64,000 nt of DNA from JARRNE01 sp963824085. GTDB lineage: Bacteria > Pseudomonadota > Gammaproteobacteria > Chromatiales > Chromatiaceae. Below the pieces are notes generated by a model. That model saw nothing but the letters and a program-made list of their open reading frames with translations. It was not told where the DNA came from and did no database searches. Each line of letters begins with the position of its first letter. Within the stretch, counting starts at the first letter, position 1. The position numbers were made by a program, and so were the translations under genes. Positions 10,285-18,698 of the stretch are shown in pieces. The stretch lies in NCBI GenBank assembly GCA_963824085.1, contig CAWGNT010000004.1, forward strand, positions 62,001 through 126,000, given 5' to 3'.

Positions 10285-10312
10285 ATTGCGCATAATGTAT
10301 ATTATGTCAAGT
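10285..10312 (+). other. dif: dif-like XerCD recombination site
   Basis: The 28-base site consists of ATTGCGCATAA (XerC arm), TGTATA (centre) and TTATGTCAAGT (XerD arm). Compared with the E. coli dif as I recall it, the centre is identical, each arm matches at 9 of 11 positions, and overall 24 of 28 bases match. XerC and XerD resolve chromosome dimers here during division, with FtsK controlling XerD. The position between convergent-tending gene blocks and amid gene debris supports a chromosome terminus rather than a plasmid site. Confidence 0.85.
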
Positions 10313-10346
10313 CGGATACATGCTCACAGTCGCGGGTCCTCCCGCC

Positions 10347-11633
10347 TCAGTCGATCGGACTCAGGTTCATCCCCGGCGGAATCGACCTAATCCAAGGTTC
10401 AAGCTCTCTAAGCTCCGGCGGCAGACGATCCGCCGCTGCCGCTGCCGCGTCGTAACTCGCGTAGTCCCCCAGCAGCACCGAGTACCAATCCCTGCCCCGA
10501 CTGCGCTCGCGCAGATAGCGAGCCTCTCCGGTCAGACCATAGCGGCGTGCGAACGGCGCAATGCTCGATTCATTGCGGAAGCCGATGAGCTGGATGGTAT
10601 AGCGATCCTGCGTCGCTGCCGGAGTCTGCTGGCCGGCTTCCTCTGTTATAGGCTGCGTAGACGTGTTGCCACTATCCTGGCGGCTTTCAGCATACTTCGG
10701 TGGCCCCGCAAACTCGTCGAGCCGACGTGAGAGCGTCTGTTGGTCCCTTGCCAGGGCCTCGATCTTTCCAGTCAATCCCGCAGCGAGATGCACAGTTCGT
10801 TCGACCTGCTCCTTGAGATCGCCCGCATTCTGTTCGAGCTGATCCAGGCGAAGGCGCAAGTCTTCGGCGGTGCTTGAGGCTTGGTCGCGCTGCTGCATGG
10901 CAATGCGATCGATCCGCTGCTCGATGCGCGACCACTCGACTCCGAATAGCCCAATCGTCAGGAGCCCGAGGGCAACGAGGCCAATGCCCAAATAGCCGCC
11001 TAAACGCCGTAACCGGCTTTGCGCCCATGTCTGGTCACGGTCACGGAGCTCGCGGCTGTTGTCGCGCGCGTTGGCCAGATGGCGCTCGAGTGAATCCAGC
11101 CGCTTGTCGATCCTTGTCCTCAGGGCTTCGACGGTCACTTCCCAACGGCTGTCGAGCGCAACGGCAGTTGCTGGCCTTGGTGTATGCTCGTCAAGCCGCC
11201 GCTCGATGGAACCGAGGCGTTCGCCTTGCTCCTGCAGAAGCCGCGAATTGGTTTTCAGCTGCTCGCGCAGGTCATCGAGGTCGAGCGCTGACCGTAAAGG
11301 CTCGGGACCGGGAGACGTAGATGTTTGGCCTTGCTGGAGGTTCGCCCGAAGTGTCGCGAGCAGCCCGTCCATCTCGTGGATGCGGCCCTCGAGGCCGGAG
11401 ATGTCGGTTTCGTCGTCCGCGCGGCCCTGCAAATCAACGCCGGCCCGCTGCCTGCCTCGAGATCGTGCGCGCAACGCCTGAAGCGCCGCTCGAGGGTTTC
11501 GGGCCGACCCGGCGGACGATGTGTCCGCCTGTGCATCAGGACCAACCCCGGGCGGCACGCGGGCGCCGCTCTGTTGCGACTGCTCAGGGAACAGGTCGGC
11601 CACCCGCTCTCCGTGCCGGATAATGTCGCGCAT
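10347..11633 (-). CDS. SPOR-domain membrane protein with coiled coil (paralogue B)
   Basis: A 428-residue bitopic membrane protein. The N-terminal 210 residues are charged and helical (probable coiled coil: LLQEQGERLGSIERRLDEH). One membrane helix follows (LGGYLGIGLVALGLLTIGLF), then a second coiled-coil stretch, a short Gln/Thr linker, and a C-terminal SPOR domain starting YTIQLIGFRNESSIAPFA and including DWYSVLLGDYASYDAA. SPOR domains bind denuded septal peptidoglycan, so a role in division or envelope maintenance is likely. It has the same architecture as the next gene upstream on this strand and ends 34 bases from the dif site. There is no signal peptide; the N-terminus should be cytoplasmic and the SPOR domain periplasmic. 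Confidence 0.8.
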   Translation of the reverse strand: MRDIIRHGERVADLFPEQSQQSGARVPPGVGPDAQADTSSAGSARNPRAALQALRARSRGRQRAGVDLQGRADDETDISGLEGRIHEMDGLLATLRANLQQGQTSTSPGPEPLRSALDLDDLREQLKTNSRLLQEQGERLGSIERRLDEHTPRPATAVALDSRWEVTVEALRTRIDKRLDSLERHLANARDNSRELRDRDQTWAQSRLRRLGGYLGIGLVALGLLTIGLFGVEWSRIEQRIDRIAMQQRDQASSTAEDLRLRLDQLEQNAGDLKEQVERTVHLAAGLTGKIEALARDQQTLSRRLDEFAGPPKYAESRQDSGNTSTQPITEEAGQQTPAATQDRYTIQLIGFRNESSIAPFARRYGLTGEARYLRERSRGRDWYSVLLGDYASYDAAAAAADRLPPELRELEPWIRSIPPGMNLSPID

Positions 11634-11847
11634 GCAGCTAGGTCCTTGGGCATCAAATAACTGTGAATTCCATCACAAATTTTAGCCCATCTGCCGCTTG
11701 TCTGTCGGTGATCTAGGAAGGCGCTGTATAAATCCATCCTGGATTTCTCAGCGTGCGGCACCCGAAAGACGCTGATCTGCTCAGCGTCTCCCTAGCGAAC
11801 TCTGGCCAAGGCGGCCGTCTAACATCGCGCTCTATTCCCTGCCCGCA

Positions 11848-13524
11848 TTATTCGACGGGGAACAGCCGTGAGCCCGCACGCAGCGGACGCACCCATGGCT
11901 TGAGCGCGCGGAGCTCTTCAGGAAGCTGTTTCGCGGCCGCCAACCCCTCCGCCTGGGTCGGGTAGTCACCGACGAGAACGACGTACCAGTCCCTCCCCTG
12001 ATACTTGGACAGCATGTACCGAGCCTGGTCGAGGACACCAAACCGGCGCGCGAACGGCTCAATGCTCGCCTTGCTGCGAAACCCGATCAGCTGAACGGTG
12101 TATCGAGTCTCCCCGAGGACCATTGGCTGCGTTTTGCCTGTTGCGGCCGCGACGGTGTGCGGCGGAGCGCTCTTGTCTGCGGTGCCCGCGTTGCTTGCAG
12201 CAATCTGTGCGGGCGGCGTGCTCTCAGACTTCGTGCGATCGGCGGCGGGCAAGGGTTTCTGGTTGGACACGGCCGGCTGCGCCTTTGCGACCGCCTCCAG
12301 GCGTGCGTTCAAGGTCGCGGCCAGCTGAGCGCTTTCTTCAGCACTTCGTTTGAGATCCGTTTGTGTCTGCTCAAGGCGCTGAATGCGGGTATCGACCTCT
12401 GCGCTGGCGGCGGTCGGCGGCGCTTCCTGGAGTGCGACCAGCCGTTCCGCCAGGCGATCGTTCTGGGCTTGAGCAAGCTGCAACGTGGCGGTCAGCCGCC
12501 CTAGGGCCGAATCTGGCCCCATGGTGTCGACGGGAGGCGTCACCACCGAACCCTGGGCTGCGCCCTTGGGCGTTGTCCCCTCGGCGATGCGCGCTGATAC
12601 GACCTCCAAGCGCTGGTCGGTACGCCACCAGTCAGCCGCGAACAGCACGAGCGCCAAGAGGCCAAGCACTCCGATGCCAGCGCCGACCTTGCGGGTGACG
12701 CCAAATAGTCGGCGCTCGGTCCATTCGCGCTCGTCGTGGCGCGCTTGCTCCTGTGTCGCTGCGAGGTCACCCGCCAACGTGTCGAGCCTCTGGTCGACGT
12801 CTGCACGAAGGGCTCGATGGGTCTCTTCCCAGTACTCCTGGTCGGGAATCGCGGCCTTCAGCGCCTGCATTTCCTCCCCGATCCGCTGCTCGACCATGGA
12901 CAGTCGCTCGCTCTGTCCCTGCAACCCCTCCGCGAATTGACGGCGCAAAGGCTCGAGCTGCGAGAGGACTTGCCTGAGATCCGCGCCAAGCTGCGGATCC
13001 GGCTGGGCCGCATCCAGATTCGACTGCAACACGCTGATGAGCTCTTCCGCCGCTTGGATCCGGTCCTCCAGGACGAAGAGCGCCGTGTCCCGGTCGGGCT
13101 GCACGGCGATCGCGGCGAGGCTGTCCGTGATGACGGCGGCCTCTGCGCGCAGGGCGTCTACTGCACCCTGTAGCTGATCAACGGCGCCGCGCAGTCCCTC
13201 CTCGCGCTCCCGTGCAGCAGAGGTTTCCTTTGATGCGCGGTCCAGCTGTTCTGCAAGGGTCAAGACGTTCGATGCAGAGGCTGCCGTTTCTTCTTCCTGC
13301 GTGAGCTGTACGCTGTGCAGATCTCCCACGCGGTCGTCCAGGCGCCGCAGCGCCAAATCCAACCGCGCCAAATCGGCCCCAAGGGCCGCGAGACCTCGCG
13401 CCATCTCGGCCCTTTTCCGGGCCTTTTTATCTTTCTTGGCCCTCTTTCCCTCTACTTGCTCTGTCACTGCAGGGAAGCGAGTAGGGATTGAGGTGGAGAG
13501 ATCTCCGCGCGGCGAATCGAGCAT
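11848..13524 (-). CDS. SPOR-domain membrane protein with long coiled coil (paralogue A)
   Basis: 558 residues. The ATG at 13524 follows an AGGAGA site. Order of parts: a basic start (EGKRAKKDKKARKRAEM), about 220 residues of coiled coil, one membrane helix (VGAGIGVLGLLALVLFAADW), another coiled coil, a Ser/Ala/Lys-rich linker, and a C-terminal SPOR domain (YTVQLIGFRSKASIEPFARR, RDWYVVLVGDYPTQAEG). The SPOR ends of the two neighbouring proteins are clearly related (QLIGFR, RRFGV/RRYGL, GRDWY), so they arose by duplication. A perfect inverted repeat lies 39 bases upstream of the start and may be regulatory. The likely role is septal peptidoglycan binding. Confidence 0.8.
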   Translation of the reverse strand: MLDSPRGDLSTSIPTRFPAVTEQVEGKRAKKDKKARKRAEMARGLAALGADLARLDLALRRLDDRVGDLHSVQLTQEEETAASASNVLTLAEQLDRASKETSAAREREEGLRGAVDQLQGAVDALRAEAAVITDSLAAIAVQPDRDTALFVLEDRIQAAEELISVLQSNLDAAQPDPQLGADLRQVLSQLEPLRRQFAEGLQGQSERLSMVEQRIGEEMQALKAAIPDQEYWEETHRALRADVDQRLDTLAGDLAATQEQARHDEREWTERRLFGVTRKVGAGIGVLGLLALVLFAADWWRTDQRLEVVSARIAEGTTPKGAAQGSVVTPPVDTMGPDSALGRLTATLQLAQAQNDRLAERLVALQEAPPTAASAEVDTRIQRLEQTQTDLKRSAEESAQLAATLNARLEAVAKAQPAVSNQKPLPAADRTKSESTPPAQIAASNAGTADKSAPPHTVAAATGKTQPMVLGETRYTVQLIGFRSKASIEPFARRFGVLDQARYMLSKYQGRDWYVVLVGDYPTQAEGLAAAKQLPEELRALKPWVRPLRAGSRLFPVE

Positions 13525-13562
13525 CGGGTATCTCCTGCTGGTCGCGATTCTCCTGGCATTTT

Positions 13563-13580
13563 AAGGGATTGTAATCCCTT
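13563..13580. promoter_or_regulatory. Perfect inverted repeat upstream of SPOR gene
   Basis: AAGGGATT-GT-AATCCCTT is a perfect 8+2+8 palindrome located 39 bases before the SPOR gene start. The loop of 2 is too short for a good hairpin, so a dimeric repressor site is more likely than a terminator. No regulator is known. Confidence 0.45.
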
Positions 13581-13665
13581 TCGAAGCGAACATCGGCGCC
13601 AGACGCCAAGCTGGGGCCCAGCCCGTGCCGACATGGCTCCACGCCCTCCCCGCCTCGACCTGGCC

Positions 13666-14238
13666 TCAGGTCGCGCGTGCGGCTGGTCTGTGTGAGGCCG
13701 CCACGAACAGGGCGTGCGTCAGCGCGGCAAGCCCCACATAGAGCGCTGTTGCCGCAAGGGATGTCGGGAAGTATTCGACCAAGCGGGCGGCGAGACCCGC
13801 CAGGCTAACGTCCGCGAAGCGGCCCGAGAAGAGGTAGAAACCGCCGCTCGCGATGATCTCAGCGAGTGCCGTCCCGACGAAGGCACTTGCGGCGAGGCGC
13901 AACAGCCCGAACCAGGTTGGGTGGTGGCGTCCCGCATACCAGCGCCCGGCGAACCACAAGACGCCATGCGCCGGCAGCAACAAGGCGTAGGCTGGAGTGA
14001 TGCAGAAGCTGCTCACCCCGCCCCAGGTCACCGCCGCGAAGTCTAGCAGGACCGCTTCGCCCATCAGGGCGCCGAATGCCCAGGTGGGACGCAGGTAGAC
14101 GCCTGCCAGGAAGAACAAGGCCCAAGAGGCGTCTGGCAGGTGGCCGAGAGCGCTGGCGTACTGCACGCGCGTGGCGGCCATCACCAGAGCCAGCAGCAGC
14201 CCCACGAGGACCTGATTGCGGGCGGAAAGTGGCAACAT
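13666..14238 (-). CDS. btuM: BtuM-type cobalamin transporter
   Basis: A 190-residue inner-membrane protein with about six helices and an ATG preceded by GAGGAGG. It matches the BtuM family of small vitamin B12 transporters found beside btuB in gram-negative bacteria (the Thiobacillus denitrificans protein is the studied member, as I recall). Conserved-looking stretches are MAATR near residue 20, the block PDASWALFFLAGVYLRPTWA, and LLDFAAVTWGGVSSFC. The cysteine of SSFC is residue 79, close to the cobalamin-coordinating Cys80 described for BtuM. It lies directly downstream of btuB, 25 bases away on the same strand and behind the same riboswitch, so it should carry cobalamin across the inner membrane. 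Confidence 0.85.
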   Translation of the reverse strand: MLPLSARNQVLVGLLLALVMAATRVQYASALGHLPDASWALFFLAGVYLRPTWAFGALMGEAVLLDFAAVTWGGVSSFCITPAYALLLPAHGVLWFAGRWYAGRHHPTWFGLLRLAASAFVGTALAEIIASGGFYLFSGRFADVSLAGLAARLVEYFPTSLAATALYVGLAALTHALFVAASHRPAARAT

Positions 14239-14263
14239 ACGTTTGTCCTCCTCGTTTCGGGGC

Positions 14264-16090
14264 TCAAGGCTGATAGCGGAGGGTCAGGTAGACGGCTCTG
14301 CCAGGTTGATTGTAGTACGCCACGGTCTCGTAGTTCTCGTTGAGGAGATTCTCTATTCGGCCTTGTAGGCGCCATGCCGTCGTCAGACTGTATTCTACGC
14401 GCAGCCCCACCAGTGCGTATGGATCGAGCCGGATGCTATTCGCGGGGTCGTCGAAGCGACGCCCCTCCACATACAGACTCGCTCCCACCCGGAAGCGGCC
14501 AAATGTGCGGTCGGCATCGATGCGAAACGACTGCTCCGAGCGCCGCGGCAGCAGATTGCCATTGTTGGTACCGGGTGACTGGTTGACGGGACTCAAGAGT
14601 GTCAGATTCGTTGTTATATCCCAGGCAGAGAGCCGCGCGGACACAATGGCCTCCAGCCCAAGGATGCGGGCCTTATCGAAATTGACCGGGACAAAGTCCG
14701 GAGGGCGCGCGACGATCAGATCGTCGATCTTGGTCTGGTAGGCGTTCAACGACCAACGGCCCCAGCCCTGGGTGCGCGACAGCCCGAGCTCCAGACTTCG
14801 GGACTCCTCGGGCTTGAGGTTGGGATTCCCGTACAACGGGAAGTACAGATCATTGAAGGTCGGGGCCAGGAAGGCGGTCCCGTAGGAAGCGGTGACCCGA
14901 AGACCATTGCCGAAGGTGTAGCCCCAGGCGGCGTTGCCGGTGGTGTAAGCCCCGAACTGCTCGTTGTCGTCCCGACGCAGGCTCGCATGCAAATCATGGC
15001 CTGCGAAATTCCCGAGGTACTCGCCGAAGAGGCCCCAGTCCGTGCGCGAGTCGACCGTATAATTCTCGCTACCGCCGACCCGGTCCCTTTGGTAGTCGAG
15101 CCCCACCGTAACGGTCTGCTTCCGCCCGACGTATACGTTGTTCTGGACGGACACGACATCGCGAGTGGTGTCGAAGCTGGACTGAAAGCGCCCGTCCTTG
15201 AGGTTGTCCGAGTTGTCCACGCTGTGACCCGCCGACAGGGCGACATCCCAGCCCGGCAAGGGTGAGACCAAAAGCTTGCCGGCAAACACCTGCTGCAGGG
15301 TGTCGGTCTGGTTCACGAAGTCCCCGTCGAACTCCGTATGCGCCTTGGTGCCGAGCCAGCTGATATCCAGCTCGGTACCGTTGCGAAACCGATATCCGGC
15401 GCGGGCGCTGCCGGCGAGATTCCGATAGCCGTCTCGGTCCGGCTCAATGGTGCCGCAGCCAAGAAACGGCGGCTCCCCGTTGCAGGCGTTGAAGCCGTTG
15501 GTGTTCTCGTAGCTGCCATAGATGTTGAACCAGCCGTTGTCGTCGCCGCCTGAGAGGCCGCCCGAGGCGTTGTAGGTGTCGTAGGAGCCGCCGCCGAGGC
15601 TGAGCTGCGGTGTCAGGGGTCCACCTCCCTTGCGCGTGAAGATTTGGATTACACCCCCGATCGCCTCGGAGCCGTAGAGGCTGGAGCGCGGACCGCGAAC
15701 GACCTCGATGCGCTCGATCTGGGAGACCGGAATGTCCTGAAACGCGGTTGCGCCGGTGGTCGCTGAGCCAACTTTCACCCCGTCGATCAAGACCAGCGTC
15801 TGGTTGAAGTTGGTCCCGCGCAGGAACAAGGAGGTCTGCCGTCCCGGCCCACCGTTGTTGGAGAGCTCGACGCCCGCCGTTCCGCGCAGCAAGTCTTGGA
15901 AGCTCCGAGCCTGGCGGCGCTCGATCTCGTCGCGGTCGATGACGGTGACTGAGGCGAGCGTCTCGTCCGCGGTTTGCGCTGTTCGCGTGGCGGTGACGAC
16001 GACCGGCGAGAGCTCCGTCGCCTCAGTGTCAGCAAACGACATGGCTGGACTCGCCAACAACAGCGCCGCGGGCAACAGCGACCTTGACAT
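14264..16090 (-). CDS. btuB: TonB-dependent vitamin B12 receptor BtuB
   Basis: Outer-membrane receptor of 608 residues. The chosen ATG at 16090 opens a signal peptide (MSRSLLPAALLLASPAMSFA). The frame extends 71 codons further upstream but that part lies in the riboswitch leader. A TonB box-like ELSPVVVTATRT is followed by the plug domain (QTSLFLRGTNFNQTLVLIDG, IERIEVVRGPRSSLYG, GGVIQIFTRKG) and a 22-strand-type barrel ending with the aromatic terminal strand VYLTLRYQP. The length and Asn/Asp-rich plug fit BtuB. Together with btuM downstream and the cobalamin riboswitch upstream, the substrate assignment is firm. Confidence 0.9.
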   Translation of the reverse strand: MSRSLLPAALLLASPAMSFADTEATELSPVVVTATRTAQTADETLASVTVIDRDEIERRQARSFQDLLRGTAGVELSNNGGPGRQTSLFLRGTNFNQTLVLIDGVKVGSATTGATAFQDIPVSQIERIEVVRGPRSSLYGSEAIGGVIQIFTRKGGGPLTPQLSLGGGSYDTYNASGGLSGGDDNGWFNIYGSYENTNGFNACNGEPPFLGCGTIEPDRDGYRNLAGSARAGYRFRNGTELDISWLGTKAHTEFDGDFVNQTDTLQQVFAGKLLVSPLPGWDVALSAGHSVDNSDNLKDGRFQSSFDTTRDVVSVQNNVYVGRKQTVTVGLDYQRDRVGGSENYTVDSRTDWGLFGEYLGNFAGHDLHASLRRDDNEQFGAYTTGNAAWGYTFGNGLRVTASYGTAFLAPTFNDLYFPLYGNPNLKPEESRSLELGLSRTQGWGRWSLNAYQTKIDDLIVARPPDFVPVNFDKARILGLEAIVSARLSAWDITTNLTLLSPVNQSPGTNNGNLLPRRSEQSFRIDADRTFGRFRVGASLYVEGRRFDDPANSIRLDPYALVGLRVEYSLTTAWRLQGRIENLLNENYETVAYYNQPGRAVYLTLRYQP

Positions 16091-16224
16091 CGATTCCCAC
16101 CATCCCGTGCACACCCGCACGGTGTCGTCGTTGAAGACCCGGCAAATGGGGAAGGCTCGATATCTCGACGCGGATGGGAAGGAGAAAGCCCCAAGCCGCG
16201 GCCACCGCCCTCCGCGATGCCGAC

Positions 16225-16405
16225 TCGTGGCTTCAGGCCGGTCTCCGGACTCGCAGGTGGGGAGCAACCGTCCCCGGAACAGCGCCTTCCCGTGCGTACG
16301 CACAGTGGCCTAGTGCTGTCCCTTAACCTGCCTACCGTTGCGGGGGCAGCGCCGGTTTAGCCGCGGTCTCGAGCACGGCGCACCGGCTTCCCGTTTCATC
16401 CCTCG
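16225..16405 (-). promoter_or_regulatory. Cobalamin riboswitch
   Basis: Read on the minus strand, the leader of btuB contains the conserved cobalamin aptamer blocks in order: GAAACGGGAAGCCGGT near the 5' end, CTGCCCCCGCAACGGTA, GGCCACTG, GGGAAGGCG, and the B12 box GAGTCCGGAGACCGGCC at 16236-16252. It should repress btuB-btuM expression when cobalamin is plentiful. The distance from the B12 box to the start codon leaves about 145 bases for the expression platform. Confidence 0.9.
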
Positions 16406-16526
16406 GGCGGACGCCCTCGGGTCACCTGAAGCAAAAAGCACTCAAACGATACGGGCTTGGCGGGCCGATCGTCAAATTCCCCATGCGGCAGGCAAGGATG
16501 CTTGTCTGACGTCCGGTCACACGGGC

Positions 16527-16940
16527 TCAGGTGCTGGAGTCCGACGTCTCCTGGGCGTCACCCCCATAGTCGAAGGTGATCTCCTCGCCCGGCGCGATGC
16601 GCTCACGTGCGTAAAGGTCGAATCCGCAGAACTCCGCATTACCCGGCCGCTGGTGATTCAGGTACCGCAGGAGATTGCGGCCGCTGCGCCCGATAGGCGC
16701 CCTCCCCTCCTCGCAAACCCAGAGAACGTAGGTGCCATCCCGCCTGACGTCCGGGCCCACGTAAGTACCGAGGTACTCTCCCGCGGCGAATGGAACGCGG
16801 GCGAATACGCCAGTGCCATGGATCGGAGATGCGGCCTTGTAGACACGGTCTCTTAGTCGAGACTGTCTCGCCCCGGCGCGTGGAGCTTGGGAGCCCTCAG
16901 TGGCGCGGCAGGAGATGGGGTGATCAGCGCCGTTGCTCAT
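16527..16940 (-). CDS. Small SET-domain protein
   Basis: A 137-residue protein with a compact SET lysine-methyltransferase fold. Visible marks are the opening SPIHGTGVFARVPFAAGEYL, the NHQRPGNAEF block (the NH-x-C/N-type cofactor motif), and the terminal EEITFDYGG. The length matches stand-alone bacterial SET proteins. The substrate is unknown. The first 30 residues look unstructured. It is a single gene between the btuB leader and an apparently empty 200-base stretch. Confidence 0.85.
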   Translation of the reverse strand: MSNGADHPISCRATEGSQAPRAGARQSRLRDRVYKAASPIHGTGVFARVPFAAGEYLGTYVGPDVRRDGTYVLWVCEEGRAPIGRSGRNLLRYLNHQRPGNAEFCGFDLYARERIAPGEEITFDYGGDAQETSDSST

Positions 16941-17151
16941 CCGCCATGTTCCTTACTCTGCAAGCGCTCCGCCAATTGCGATCCGGCATCGAGACATAGA
17001 GTAACTTCCGCACACGAACGGATCAGAGCGACCGCCGTCCCGCCGGGAACTGATTCACACCCTGACAAGGTGCGTCGGCTTCAGCACGCCGCAGACCGTC
17101 GGCGGTCAACCCCCGGAAGAGAGTTCCTACGCCGGGCTGGAAACCTTCAAC

Positions 17152-18252
17152 CTAGATACGCCAGTTGGAACCGCCAAGGCGCCAAGGACGCCAAGAAAAA
17201 CACTGAGTTCTGATTGATTCGTGGGTCACCCGAGCGCTAGTAGCATTGACCTCTGCAACCCTCTGAAAAAATTGGTCTCTTGGCGTTCTTGGCGGTTCAA
17301 GTGCTTTCTTAGGTTCAACGCCTTCTTTCAGTATCGCAAGCGTGAGTAAGCGCCCGCCGAACGGGCCCGTGTCACTCTCCACGAGCTGTGACTGTACCGC
17401 CAGCGCGACGGCGACCAGAAAAAGCGGCAGGCTAAGCTGCGGGAGTGGAAGCCTCTGGCAGAGGGCACGCGCCTCCACCTCGAGGCGCACCATATGCACA
17501 TGGATATTGCCGTTTGTATCGGCCGGGTGCCTCGCTGCAAAGTTCTCGACGATATCGGTCAGAAAGTCATTACGTAGCTCTTGAGGCAAGCGATCCGTAT
17601 AGGGGAACCAGGTGGTTCGCAACCAACCTTTGAGCCCCTCCTTTCCACGATGCAGCATATCTTTCGGCAGGAGCTCGATTCGTGCCGGTCGAAATCGATT
17701 CTTTTCAAGGCACTCCTCGTATTCCTCGGGGCCGTGAAAATGGTAAGGATATTGGAAGTCTCCGTAGTAGTGATTCCACCGAGAATCTCTGACGACATCG
17801 TCTACGGCGTCAAATACTGCAGCGGCGTTTCCGCGCCCGCCCATCTGCAACAGCATCTCGCCGCCCGGCTTCAGGCCGGCTCGTATGCCTCGAAGAACCG
17901 CACAGTGATCTTCGACCCAGTGCAGCGCGGCATTCGAGAACGCAATGTCGAAACCGTCCGACAAGGCTAGGCTCGCCGCATCCATGCACGAGAATGACAG
18001 ATTGGGGTAGTCCGACCGAGGATACCGCCGTTGCGCAAACGCAACCATGTCTTGCGAGAGATCAATACCGTGCACTTGCCCGCTAGTCGCTCGCGCGATC
18101 TCTGCGGTTACCTTTCCATCACCACATCCGATATCGACGACAGATTTGCGGCCTTCCAAACGTAGCTTCGAGACCAGCTCCCGCGCCCATCGTAGCTGCT
18201 CCGATGAGTGCTCCGCGTAGTCCTGGGCATCCCATTCCCGGTGTTGATCCAT
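17152..18252 (-). CDS. SAM-dependent methyltransferase with abnormal C-terminal extension
   Basis: A class I methyltransferase resembling trans-aconitate methyltransferases. The ATG at 18252 gives MDQHREWDAQDYAEHSS. The SAM-binding motif I is VVDIGCGDGKVT, with acidic loop GIDLSQDM and motif FDIAFSNAALHWVED. The family-like body ends near residue 262 (HMVRLEVEA, around 17469). The frame then runs on for about 105 more codons without a family match, finally reading through an inverted-repeat element with CGCCAAG units. I infer loss of the original stop codon. The substrate is unknown. The upstream TTG/ATG alternatives (to 18336) lack family character. Confidence 0.8.
   Translation of the reverse strand: MDQHREWDAQDYAEHSSEQLRWARELVSKLRLEGRKSVVDIGCGDGKVTAEIARATSGQVHGIDLSQDMVAFAQRRYPRSDYPNLSFSCMDAASLALSDGFDIAFSNAALHWVEDHCAVLRGIRAGLKPGGEMLLQMGGRGNAAAVFDAVDDVVRDSRWNHYYGDFQYPYHFHGPEEYEECLEKNRFRPARIELLPKDMLHRGKEGLKGWLRTTWFPYTDRLPQELRNDFLTDIVENFAARHPADTNGNIHVHMVRLEVEARALCQRLPLPQLSLPLFLVAVALAVQSQLVESDTGPFGGRLLTLAILKEGVEPKKALEPPRTPRDQFFQRVAEVNATSARVTHESIRTQCFSWRPWRLGGSNWRI
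17169..17297. repeat. Inverted repeat element with CGCCAAG units
   Basis: AACCGCCAAGGCGCCAAGGA (17169 onward, continuing to 17196) is matched in inverted orientation by TCTTGGCGTTCTTGGCGGTT at 17278-17297. The 80-base interior shows no gene. Short elements with this unit are widespread in bacterial genomes. Here it forms the tail of the methyltransferase reading frame. Confidence 0.55.
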
Positions 18253-18385
18253 TGTCTCTGTTGAGGTCCCATTTGCGCTTGAGCGCCCAAGCTCATCCAA
18301 CGTAACGCGGAAGCAAAGTCGGCCCCGCTCCCACACAGGATTCTCTGCGACAATCCGCGCGGATGATCAGGGTCAGGTTCTGCAA

Positions 18386-18698
18386 TCAAGCATTGTCTTG
18401 CGCGGAGGCTTCTAACGAGTGCACCGCGCGGCTGACAGTGGAATAGTGCACGCCGAAATGGTCGGCGATCTCTTGCATGGTGTAAACGCCGGTGAGGAAA
18501 GCGCGGGCCATGGCTTCGCGGCGGTCGGGGTAGGTGCGCTCGTAGTGGCTGAGCGGCCGGGCGAGTGGTCGGCGCTGCGCGCGGGGGACTTCCCGCAACC
18601 TGTCCAGTGGTCTGGCTGGTCGCGCGAAGCGCTCGATAAAGCGATCGCTGCCCAGGAATACCTGGTGGCGAAGACCTCCCCAGATGCTCCCTTGCTCG
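18386..18698 (-). pseudogene. C-terminal remnant of a Y1 (REP-associated type) transposase
   Basis: The minus strand reads SIWGGLRHQVFLGSDRFIER, REVPRAQRRPLARPLSHYE and a terminal HTH (YTMQEIADHFGVHYSTVSRA), ending at a TGA at 18386. This is the typical C-terminus of IS200/REP-associated tyrosine transposases. The N-terminal Y1 catalytic domain with its HUH motif is missing. The remnant stops abruptly at about 18698, where the integrase remnant begins on the other strand. Confidence 0.6.

Noticed and set aside
10291..10306. CATAAT/ATTATG palindrome considered as a repressor operator
   Set aside because: It is the core of the dif-like site, and it lies downstream of the adjacent gene, not in a promoter.
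16338..16856. Plus-strand open frame opposite the riboswitch and the SET gene
   Set aside because: It overlaps the aptamer and the SET domain on the other strand and has no motif of its own.
17169..17297. CRISPR-like array because of repeated CCAAG units
   Set aside because: Units are too short and directly adjacent, without spacers; they form one inverted pair only.
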